Shown piece after piece: positions 11,165 to 20,177 of a stretch of DNA of 64,000 nt. The stretch's first letter is position 1; each line of letters begins with the position of its first letter. Made by a program: the position numbers and the translations under genes. This stretch comes from Podospora pseudocomata (taxonomy: Eukaryota; Ascomycota; Sordariomycetes; Sordariales; Podosporaceae). Below the pieces are notes generated by a model. The model saw only the letters and a program-made list of their open reading frames with translations. It was not told where the DNA came from and made no database searches. The DNA lies in contig NW_026946365.1 in assembly GCF_035222375.1 (NCBI RefSeq), forward strand, positions 1,922,001-1,986,000. The letters run 5' to 3'.

Positions 11165-12040
11165 TTAGTATCCCATCATGACGGGAGGGCACTCAGCATC
11201 CAGGAAAGCCGCGGCAATCTCCTTGAAGTCATCACTCCCATAAGTACCCAGTTCAAGAGGATTATCCTCATATATTTTGTCGTCAAAGATCACGCAAAGA
11301 TTCCTTCGAAACTGAGTCTTGGCTTTACGCCACTCCAAAAAGCCAGCATCCCCAGGGAGGAGGCGAAGGGCCTTTCGGCATTCCCACTCGGCGACGGCTT
11401 TACAGCGCATCGGACTGGTTGGGAACAGAAACTGAATGGCGCTCAGCTCCGTTCGCTCACGAAGAAGATCGTCCGAGCTTCTGGGTGAATCGCGCGCTGA
11501 AGCGAGTGTTTTGTGAACGGCCACCAGGAAGCCAGTAAGAAGGTCTAGATACGTACAACAGAACAGCCATTAGCGGGGTGATAGGGACTGAAGGTATTAA
11601 GAATTGACATACTTTGACAATTGGACCGCACTTGAGACGAAAGTTAGAGTGTCGGAACTTGTATGAATCGCAATAGTGGGCAAATTTGACAAGTGCGTGA
11701 AGGTCCAAAGTGTCTCCACGCATGACAAGAGGGATCTGTGAGCAAAGGATGAGTTAGCGATGACACAACACAGTTGTATTTCGCTTTGAAGTAGTGGAAG
11801 CATGCCTGGTAGGCAGCGATGTTGTGACTCTTGCAGATGTTCATGCCGTCAGGGTCATACACCATAACGGAACTGGGGGTTCGAAAAGACACCTGGTTCG
11901 ATTTCTTTGCAGAAAAGCTTCTCAACACAATAGAAATTGAGCAACTTGTCCAAGTCCTTCCGCTTCAAATAGTTCTCGAGGTATTGGATACAAGTATCCG
12001 GCCCCGGTGCAAAAGCACACTCGTGGTTGTCGAAGGTCAT
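11165..12040 (-). CDS. Multi-exon gene of unknown function, tandem copy A (APGPDTCI family)
   Basis: A minus-strand gene starting at the ATG at 12040 (MTFDNHECAFAPGPDTCIQY). Later coding blocks are YDPDGMNICKSHNIAAYQAC (about 11880-11760), IPLVMRGDTLDLHALVKFAH (11735-11613, 41 codons, acceptor CACAG, donor GTATGT) and a last exon from about 11543 to the TAA at 11165 (LLTGFLVAVHKT to PPVMMGY). The block order and one splice acceptor match copy B immediately to its right. The joins between blocks 1 and 2, and into the last exon, need frame changes for which the exact donors are not settled; one candidate intron would be only 34 nt. No signal peptide, membrane segment or known domain is seen. 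The two copies arose by tandem duplication; function unknown. Confidence 0.5.
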
Positions 12041-12555
12041 AGTTGTTGACTTGATGATTCCCAATGGAGGTGGAAGAGGATGTGAGTTTGTAAAGTTGGT
12101 AAGGGATGGATCGAAGGGGAGAATAAGCGACAAGAAGAAACGTGAAACTCGCAGGGCCACAATAAATAACCAGTCCAAACAAGGCAAACGCGGACTGATG
12201 GTGAATTCCTTCGGCTTCATTGTTTACTTCTCAGTGCCACTACATCAGATGCTTTCCAGACAGGTGTTTGGCCGTACTTGTTACTTGTTTGCAAGCAATG
12301 CACAACCCTATGCTCTCTGATCTAACATTCAACAAAGTGAAAACAATACTTTGCATTAAAGAAGTCAGCTATGGCTCCCGGCTCGCCGCATAACAGTGGA
12401 AGGTTCAAAACGTATCCAGCACAAATACAAATCCTGCACTCCCAAAAAAACCATATTTGCCCCCCCTCCCCCCAAGAAACCCCGGGTCCTCGGCAAGCAG
12501 ACGGGATTCGCACTGCTTTTCCCACGTTTTCAGGCTTTTCCTCCATTCTATCTTG
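12041..12555. other. Intergenic between tandem paralogs
   Basis: Upstream region of copy A and 3' flank of copy B. No further coding signal. Confidence 0.45.
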
Positions 12556-13288
12556 TCATAGTGGAACCGGGTATTTCGTGGCGGCGAGAATTCGACAGCA
12601 GTGGATCTGCTCTGCAGTAACAGCGGAGGCTTTACTCATTAAGCCATGTTTTGTGCTGGCCACCGCCTTGATGAGTTCGCCAACAAGAGCCTAGGGCACC
12701 AAGAGATGGAATCAGTCCTTGAATATCTTCCACAAACCATGAATGGCTTCTAGGCGGATACATACCGCTGCAAGAGCAATGAGCTGCCTCTCCACGATCA
12801 AGAGGGACTCTTCAGGTTTGGCATCCCCAGTACAACGGGCCAACCTATCCTCGATCTCCGCGACCAAGAATGTGATCAAGTCCTGGAGACCGAAAGCATC
12901 CTCTCACATAAGGACAGGTATCTAACACAACGAGTGATTAGCAGAAAGGTGTCCAACGCGGATCATCACCTACTTCCTCCAATGGGTTTGAGCACGCCAA
13001 GACCTACAAAAATCAGAACCGATCACCTCTGGACGAATGGCAATACAGACTAGCGTGGTGCCTTTGGCAGCATCCGTCGAAAGGTTTGCTTGCTCCGGCT
13101 TGGGATACTGACAGATGCAGATTTGGTTCTCTGCTGAAAGCAACTTCCTGATGGAAGGGGTTTTTTCCCTCTCCGTCTTGGTAGACGAAAAAAGTCGCTT
13201 TTTCCATTGCATCTCGGCAGGCAGTGAGGCATGGGATGCAGGTATCAGGGCCCGGTGCATAGACAAAGTTTTCAGAAAATGACGACAT
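12556..13288 (-). pseudogene. Tandem copy B of the APGPDTCI family, probably inactivated
   Basis: It starts at the ATG at 13288 (MSSFSENFVYAPGPDTCIPC), matching copy A's CAFAPGPDTCI. Two exons near the 3' end are firm: 12766..12921 (52 codons including LQDLITFLVAEIEDR) and 12556..12690 (ALVGELIKAVASTKHG to the TGA at 12556). They are joined by a 75-nt intron (GTATGT...CCTAG). The exon at 12921 begins I-P-V-L-M, then TGA, then E-D-A-F-G. Copy A has I-P-L-V-M-R-G-D-T-L behind the same kind of acceptor. The TGA (12904-12906) therefore sits where copy A has Arg (CGT), as a CGA-to-TGA change would give. A downstream acceptor (GTGAG) could in principle bypass the stop. The middle exons are not fully resolved. 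Confidence 0.5.
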
Positions 13289-14001
13289 CTTGAGCGATTT
13301 CGAGGGCAACGACGGTTGAACTTTGTGAAAATGAAATGGAGAAGCCGGGAGAGGGAGAGTCTTGGGGAAGAGGCAGCTAAAGTACCCACTAACGTCCTAT
13401 TATACCTCTTAAATCCTCCAGACTTTCCCTACAAAGCGTATGAAATATCCACCAGAATTGTCCGAACTTCTCCTCGTATCCAATTTAACTTCCCGCCTCC
13501 CACATCAATGTAAAAATAACCCGGATATCATCCCGTAACAACAGGCCCTGCAAGTCCGTGTGTTTAAAACGCTTCAAGTGATCAGTTGTTCACTTCACAA
13601 GTTCGGAAGGAAATTGCGGATATGGCAGCTCAAACTCTGGAGTTGATGGGAATTGCCACTTATTAAACCAGGAAGCATTGTATAAATAATTCTGCAGCAT
13701 TATCCATTTCACAATTCAATAGCCAGGAAGTGTTGTTTTATAATAACGTTAGTCTACATTTTGTTCTATAGAATTTGGCCTACAAATGGATGATCTAGAC
13801 ATGATATTGTGGTGTAGGTGTAATGTAGGCAGATATTGTATTGTGGGGTGTGTCGCATCGTGGGGTCCGAGCGTCTAGAGGATAAGAGACCGTAGCTAAA
13901 ACACACTATATTACCAGCTAACTAGCAATATTCTTATGTCGGGCCACTGTAGTGGCCTGCGACGTTTCTCCAGGCCATGTGTATTCGCACTTGCCGACAA
14001 C
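13289..14001. other. AT-rich intergenic stretch
   Basis: From about 13560 to 13900 the sequence is AT-rich, with TATTGTGGTGTAGG-like strings and no long ORF. It could be a decayed repeat, but no element terminus or protein is recognisable. Confidence 0.4.
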
Positions 14002-14884
14002 CTAGCGCCCCTTCTTGCTGCCATCGACCCCAACCGTCATTGTATATTGGCCGCCTTGATGATTTCCTATATTCTGGACTGTGGAGCTCTCCGTATTGTA
14101 AGTAGTAGCAATGTTCTGCGTAATATGTAAGCGATGTGTATCAAACGGCAAGGTTAAATGAAGTTCTACTTGCCTCTTGTTTGAGAATATTCCGCACAGC
14201 AGAGCGTATGACGGGATCGCGGTCGGAAGCGACATCCAACTCCTTCAGGACCTCAAGAAACTTCGCTAGTTCCTCCTTGCCGAGCTCCTCCTGCTCCTCC
14301 ACGGGTGGTTCATGGATTTTATATAGTTCGTCGATAAGATCGTTAATATCTTTGATGAACTTCTCGAGATGCTCTTTCTTGTAGATGGCGAACTTGACCC
14401 GCTGCGCGACCGAGACTTTATTTTTGCGGCCGTCGGCGATGTCTCTCATTTTCCCATGAAGGTAGCGGTGCATAGGGTTCCAGTTCAGGCCAACCGTGCT
14501 AAATGGGCTGACCTCGTTCTCTGTGGCACTGGGGTCGTCTTTGCTCTTGCCTTTGCGCTCGTGATGACAAAGTTTCTTGCACTGTTCAAAGAGATCCGCC
14601 ACGGCCTGGAACGTCACGACCGCTAGCTGCTCTTCCGATTCGTCGAGCTGGAACGAGCCTGAACTCTTCAGTGACTCTTCATCCTCAATCTGCGAGCCTG
14701 TAAGGCCGGCCGCCTTGCCCCAGCGCGTCAGCCGCAGCTGCGCGGCGTCGAGTTTCACCAACAGCGACTGCAGTCGCGGAGCCGCCTGCTTGGCAACGAG
14801 GACGTAGTCGAACCAGGTTATGGCCGTGTTGAAGAGGCCGGCCAACCCAGATACCGCTTCGATTCCTTCTACGACGCCCGTCAT
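14002..14884 (-). CDS. HeLo-domain protein (HET-S-like cell-death effector) with polar C-terminal tail
   Basis: A HeLo-domain protein of 274 residues; the HeLo domain of HET-S is a membrane-targeting, cell-death-inducing fold. Two exons: complement(14174..14884, 14002..14115), separated by a 58-nt intron with a GC donor (AG/GCAAGT) and GCAG acceptor. Both exons are in phase. HeLo marks are VSGLAGLFNTAITWFDYV and RLTRWG near residues 8-55 (compare GLFNN...FEYV and RLSRWG in HET-S), then amphipathic helices to about residue 235. Exon 2 adds 37 residues (NIATTYNTESSTVQNIGNHQ, then GGQYTMTVGVDGSKKGR), rich in N, Q, T, S and G with no charge until the end. Such tails are where HET-S-type proteins carry their amyloid motif; here the motif is not the canonical HET-s one. 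Start is the ATG at 14884. The gene is divergent from the NLR at 15379. The HeLo call is firm; the amyloid role is inferred. Confidence 0.85.
14116..14173 (-). other. GC-AG intron in the HeLo gene
   Basis: The donor is GAG/GCAAGT and the acceptor TTACGCAG. The nearby GT (GTAGAA, 4 nt downstream) would put exon 2 out of frame, so the GC donor is the one that yields the open C-terminal tail. Confidence 0.65.
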
Positions 14885-15378
14885 GTCGACTTGTATGTGT
14901 CACAATGTAAGAAGCTTAAGACAGGCTGGTGGTTATGGGCTCGGAGGAACTTGACACAGACTCTTTAGGGCATACATCTCGGGGCATGCAGGGCGTATTT
15001 ATGCCAAATCAATCGGGCTTAAATCTGCCATTATTGAGTGACTGCAGAAGCCACAGTCGCCAGAGATGCAGAATTGCTGCATACATGCGGCCAAAATGTG
15101 GCCAGTGCAACCACTTCTCGGAGCTGATTCGACCATGTACTCTACACTGGACCAAGCCAGCCAGCCATTTGTGGCGGCTTGGAGCCCGACGACGACCCCC
15201 CCTTGAAGCCTGACGACCCCGCCTTTCTCAAATAATGAGCGGGATACAAGAAGAGAGCTCTCAGGGCTGCCTCAGGACGGTTCTCGAGCAATTAGGTAAC
15301 CTGCAAACCGGTTTGCTAGCTATGCCGCTTTGAAAGCGATTGTCGTATATCCTCTACCTCATCAGAGAGCAGACCAGA
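14885..15378. promoter_or_regulatory. Shared divergent upstream region of the HeLo and NLR genes
   Basis: A stretch of 494 bp separates the HeLo start codon (14884, minus) from the NLR start codon (15379, plus). No coding signal. Shared upstream DNA is usual for fungal effector/NLR amyloid-signalling pairs and suggests joint regulation; no specific operator was identified. Confidence 0.5.
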
Positions 15379-18178
15379 ATGGCATCGTCTGATACAGTCC
15401 CTGCCAGCAATCGCCAGCACTACGAGAACAACGCACCAGCCCAGCATATTGGCCCCTCAGATAACTCGTAAGAATACATCTCGACGACTGCATTAATTTA
15501 AGCGGCAGTACAGTACTAACATGGTACGATTCCAGAACCTATCATCAGCATATACATATCGAGGGCACGTTGGATATAAACCCTACGTCTACGTCGCTGC
15601 CGGAGTGACTCGTTAACCACCAAGTTTCCAGGTCAGAAAGACGAACAATGCCTCACCTACCTGCAGGCAACCGACCCCCGCCTCTACAAGAGAAATATCG
15701 AGTTAAGAAAAGGTGGTCTCCTCAGAGAGTCATACTACTGGGTTCTCAGCCATGTCGATTTCCAACGATGGCGCGACCACCGAGATGGCCAGTTGCTCTG
15801 GGTTAGAGGCGATCCTGGCAAGGGCAAAACGATGTTGCTCTGCGGAATAATTGATGAGCTGGAGAAGGCTACTGCGCGCACAGACAACATCGCGTTCTTC
15901 TTCTGTCAGGCCACGGACGATCGCATCAGCAATGCTACAGCGGTCCTCCGTGGGCTGATCTATGCTTGTGACCAAGCAGCAGCCGGAACTTATTTCACAC
16001 GTTCGCGAAAGCTACGTTGGTTTGGGGAAAGAGCGCTTCCAAGGCCCCACTTCATGGGTGGCATTGTTAGAGATCTTCACCAACATTCTCGAAGACCCGA
16101 AGTTACGGGGAACATATCTAATCATTGACGCGCTTGACGAGTGTACTGGAGACCGGGACCTGCTTCTCGACCTTATCGCAAGCAAGTCATCAGCATACCC
16201 GAAAGTTAAGTGGCTCGTATCCAGTCGCAACTGGCCGGGCATCGAGGAGAATCTCAACACCGCAACGCAGAGAGTAAACCTATGTCTTGAGTTGAACGAA
16301 GAGTCTATCTCCTCCGCTGTCAGAACATATATTCAGCGTAAGATGGATGAACTAGCGCGGAAAAAGAGGTACGACGACAGAACAAAGAACGCTGTTCAAC
16401 ACCACTTAACCCGCAACGCAAACGACACATTCCTCTGGGTAGCTTTGGTCTGTCAAGAACTTATGAATGTCTCACGATCAAGGGTTCTCACCAAGCTGAA
16501 CAAGTTTCCACCTGGTCTTGATTCTCTCTACCAACAAATGATAGATCAGGTTCGCCGCTCGGATGAGCCAGATCTCTGCAAACAAGTTCTGGCCGTCCTC
16601 TCCATTACTTACCGGCCTATCACGATACAAGAGCTAACGGTCTTCGTAAATATACCCGAGGGCATCTCCAACGAGCTGGAATTCATGACAGAGATAGTAG
16701 GTCTCTGCGGCTCTTTTTTGACCCTTCGAGAAACCACCATCTATTTCGTCCACCAATCCGCTAAGGACTTCCTACTCAGCAACGGCACGCACCAAGATTT
16801 ACGAGACGTTGTTAATTGGGTTTTCCCTCAAGGGAAGGACGATGTACACAATAGCGTCTTCTCAAGGTCGCTAAGTGCGATGTCTACGATACTGCACCGC
16901 GACATATACGGTTTAAAGTTACCGGGATTCCCAATCAACGGGGTTCAAACGCCATGTCCAGACCCGCTGGCCACAGTCCGGTATTCGTGCGTCTTCTGGG
17001 TTGACCATCTCCGTGAGTCGATTTCTAATAAAGACACGCCACAACGCAACACACTGGTTGCGGTCCAGACATTCCTTGAACAGAAGTATCTTTACTGGCT
17101 CGAAGCTCTCAGTTTACTCCGAGCTATGTCGGAGGGTGTCATTGCCATAAGAAAACTTGAGGGCCTACTAGTAAGTATGGATCACTAAGACTAGAGAGCC
17201 ATACTAACAGAGATACCGGGGCGAACTCATCAAAGGCAGCTAACAACCTTTATTCGGGATGCGCACCGGTTCGCTCTCTCCTATAGATGGATAATCGAGC
17301 AAGCCCCTCTTCAGGCGTACACGTCAGCCCTCGTATTTGCACCGCTTGGTAGTCTAATGAAGAAGAGATTTAAGACGGAAGAACCTAGCTGGATCAGTGT
17401 AAAGCCAGTAGTAGAAGCGGACTGGAATGCGTGCCTCCAGACGCTCGAAGGCCATAGCAAAGAGGTTACCTCGATCGCCTTTTCGGCGGGTGGCCAGCGG
17501 CTCGCATCCGGTTCATGGGACCGTACCGTCAAGATCTGGGATCCCGCCTCGGGCCAATGTCTCCAGACGCTCCAAGGCCATAGCAAAGAGGTTACCTCGA
17601 TCGCCTTTTCGGCGGATGGCCAGCGGCTCGCATCCGGTTCATGGGACCGTACCGTCAAGATCTGGGATCCCGCCTCGGGCCAATGCCTCCAGACGCTCCA
17701 AGGCCATAGCTACTCGGTTACCTCGATCGCCTTTTCGGCGGATGGCCAGCGGCTCGCATCCGGTTCATGGGACCGTACCGTCAAGATCTGGGATCCCGCC
17801 TCGGGCCAATGCCTCCAGACGCTCCAAGGCCATAGCGACGCGGTTACCTCGATCGCCTTTTCGGCGGATGGCCAGCGGCTCGCATCCGGTTCACGGGACC
17901 ATACCGTCAAGATCTGGGATCCCGCCTCGGGCCAATGCCTCCAGACGCTCCAAAGCCATAGCGACGAGGTTACCTCGGTCGCCTTTTCGGCGGATGATCT
18001 AAGGGCGCATGGGTATAGGTTGGGCTCAGATAAGACCTGGGTTATTTGTAACGGCCAGAATGTGCTATGGTTACCACCTGAATACCGCCCAACCTGCTCT
18101 GTAATCCAAGGGCGGATGGTAGCTATTGGCTGCTCATCAGGGCGAGTTTGTACTATTGGCTTCTCGCGCGACATATAA
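15379..18178 (+). pseudogene. NACHT-WD40 NLR receptor, reading frame interrupted
   Basis: A NOD-like receptor of the fungal HET-E/NWD2 kind. Exon 1 (15379-15467) and exon 2 (from 15536, after a 68-nt GTAAGA intron) encode a polar N-terminus (SNRQHYENNAPAQHIGPSDN, then STYHQHIHIEGTLDIN). The NACHT domain follows: LRKGGLLRESYYWVL, Walker A GDPGKGKT near 15811-15834, and Walker B YLIIDALDEC near 16118-16147. A helical region (HQSAKDFLLSN) and a linker (RDAHRFALSYRWIIEQAP) lead to WD40 repeats and a short C-terminus ending GFSRDI. The frame changes between exon 2 and the NACHT start (about 15606-15632) and again at about 15963, inside conserved sequence (GLIY / LVTKQQPELISHV) where no intron fits. 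A 42-nt intron, 17171-17212, joins the linker in frame. The gene is probably a recent pseudogene or a damaged allele. Before its last few units a working protein would sense a ligand and signal to the HeLo partner. Confidence 0.8.
17434..18000 (+). repeat. 126-bp tandem WD40 units, near identical
   Basis: Units begin at about 17434, 17560, 17686, 17812 and 17938 (the last is partial). Each encodes CLQTLQGHS-x3-VTSIAFSADGQ followed by RLASGSWDRTVKIWDPASGQ. Differences cluster in the few residues after GHS (KEV, KEV, YSV, DAV, DEV) and in W/R and R/H before TVKIWD. Near identity at the DNA level implies continuing exchange between units, as in Podospora HNWD genes. Confidence 0.9.
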
Positions 18179-18622
18179 TACATTCTTAAGTTCTCTCTAT
18201 TCGTTCTCTTTATTTCTTTTTTCTAGCTTGACACCAGAAGGGCCTGGGAGGATGGGTTAATTTATAGATGTTTTAGAAAACCTCACAGTAGCTCTAAGCG
18301 ACTTTTGGAATAAAGAGTTAGCATCCAAGATTGTCGATATCGTGCAATCGTGTCACGAACCTGACATAAGGGTGCGGCGCAGGGCGCACCACAGCCAATT
18401 ATTAGATTGCAAGATAAGTGTTGATCCATCTTCTGTTGTGTACCTTTTGGCTACACCGAACCGTTATTCAGAAGCAGCCTTCAACTCAGTAACCCTCTCA
18501 GAGGTTCTGATCAGGGGTTCGTCACACTTAACTTATTCATATGTTTACTACTGCTGACAACGACAAGCTAATTTCAACGTCGCAGTGACAATTATTTTCA
18601 GATGATGCTGAAAATAACATGA
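18179..18622. other. Flank between NLR and LINE, with a possible LTR relic
   Basis: Short AT-rich sequence follows the NLR stop. A candidate solo LTR is listed separately. No gene seen. Confidence 0.4.
18351..18526. mobile_element. Possible solo LTR (fossil)
   Basis: About 176 bp bounded by TGTCACGAACC on the left and GGTTCGTCACA on the right, an imperfect terminal inverted pair of the TG...CA kind seen in fungal Ty3/gypsy LTRs. No internal region and no clear target-site duplication, so it is a broken relic at best. Family and age are uncertain. Confidence 0.3.
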
Positions 18623-19558
18623 ACAGCAAAGAGGGTGGGGTGCCACTTGTTATTGCGACACCCCATAAGCGAGTCCGAAAACGGCAAAAAAATTTCCCTC
18701 GACACAACAATACAGAAAAAGATCACGGCACCGGCGCCGGGCCTCCCGAAACAAGTAGGGTGGGGCTTCGTGGCATACGTGGACGGGCAAAAGATCTGCG
18801 AAGGACACGGACGACTTGGAGACTCTGAGGCCTTCGACGGGGAGGCCGTCGGGGCCGCGCACGCAAGCGTCTGGGCCCGGGAGCACATCAGGAGGGGTAC
18901 AGCCCCCCCGAGGGTCAGGCTCTTCATCGACAACTCGGCCGTGCTGTATGGCATCACGGGACGCCCGTCAGACAACTCCCAGGAAGCCTTCAGAGCGATA
19001 GGTTACGCCTGGAAGGACCCGGAGCCCCCCTTTTCGGCACACTGGGCGCCAGGGCACATGGGAATCCAAGGGAACGAAGCAGCCGACGCCCAAGCAGCTT
19101 TGGGAGGCTCTCTCCCGGACCCCGGTTTCTCCCCGGCCCTCACGGCGGTCAAGGCCAAGACCAGGGCCCTGAAGCGCGAGGCGTGGAGCGCATGGTGGGC
19201 GGCGAACAGACCAGAGAGGTACGCCCGGCTAGCAATCCCAGGACCGGGGAAGCAACCGCCTCCGGAGCTAACTCTGGCACGAAAGACTCTACACCACCTC
19301 CTGGCAGAGAGGACAGGGCACGGGGACTACGAAGCATACCACGTACGGCTCGGCCACGAATCTTACAGGGCGTGCCGATGTGGACAACCGACGGAGGTCG
19401 GACATTTCGCGGTGTGCCCGGAGGCACGGGCGAGGGGCCCCTGGAGCAGCGAAATTCGAAGAGCGCTCAGGAGACCGCAGAAGCTCCTGGGCAAGGACTG
19501 GAGGAAGTACGCTGAGTGGGTGGAAAGCTCGGGAGCGTATGACCAGGCGGAAGAATGA
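18623..19558 (+). mobile_element. 5'-truncated Tad-like LINE: RNase H and C-terminal zinc knuckle of ORF2
   Basis: The 3' end of the ORF2 protein of a fungal non-LTR retrotransposon, probably Tad1-type. The RNase H domain shows a Glu in EAFDGEAVGAAHASVW, an Asp in RLFIDNSAVLYGI, and WAPGHMGIQGNEAADAQAA with the His/Asp pair. The first catalytic strand (usually TDGS) is absent or altered, so the copy begins within or just before RNase H. After a linker comes a CRCGQ-x5-HFAVC zinc-binding motif near the end. No endonuclease or reverse transcriptase lies upstream, so it is a dead-on-arrival copy of the kind left by incomplete reverse transcription. GC content is higher than in the neighbourhood. 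The 3' UTR probably runs to about 19848, next to the CA repeat. Confidence 0.8.
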
Positions 19559-19843
19559 CGAAGATGAGGACAAGCGGCCAAGACCGGGATGACAACGGCA
19601 GGGATACGCGACGGACACCGGGAGGTACTATAAGCCCTCGGGGACCAGAGCCCTGAGGCAAGCAGACCTCACTCTCCTATGTAAATATCTCTCTTTTGTA
19701 ACGCGAAGCGCCCTGTCAGCTAGTATTAGCGGTAGTATTAGAATCTTGGGCCGTCCACATCCCCATCCGGGGGCCAGGCGAGGAAGGCTCGGGCACGTGA
19801 CCCCTACGGGGCCACGGGCCACAGTCCGACCCGATTGGACGCT

Positions 19844-19882
<39 letters not shown>

Positions 19883-20177
19883 AAGATCAGACGAAAGAAC
19901 AACAGATCAAACAAAACACCACCCCCCACCCCCCATCACAAACCCACAATGATGAGCCAAAACAAACAGCCGCAACCTTCAACTGTTAATCAACCATCAG
20001 AACAAGAACAAAGTAAATTCCAATCTGTAAAATATCTCCAAAGAATAGTAATCTAAATCTCAATCTCTCTCTTTACCGCCCCAATGATTACCCATTTTCC
20101 CTCCTTATTACTTCCCTCCCCAATCTCACTCTACCATCAACCTGCTCACAAGCTTGCTCTCTCCCCCCGTGACTGTG
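19559..20177. other. LINE 3' UTR, microsatellite and 3' flank of mucin-like gene
   Basis: It holds the probable LINE 3' UTR to about 19848, a CA microsatellite, a C-rich tract near 19920-19935 and a pyrimidine-rich stretch. No gene. Confidence 0.5.
19849..19878 (+). repeat. (CA)15 microsatellite
   Basis: Thirty bases of perfect CA dinucleotide repeat directly after GCTAATAA, at the probable 3' end of the LINE copy. It may be the expanded tail of that insertion. Confidence 0.95.

Noticed and set aside
17434-18000. Regular repeats as a possible CRISPR-like or satellite array
   Set aside because: The 126-bp units are in-frame WD40 coding repeats; this is a eukaryotic genome.
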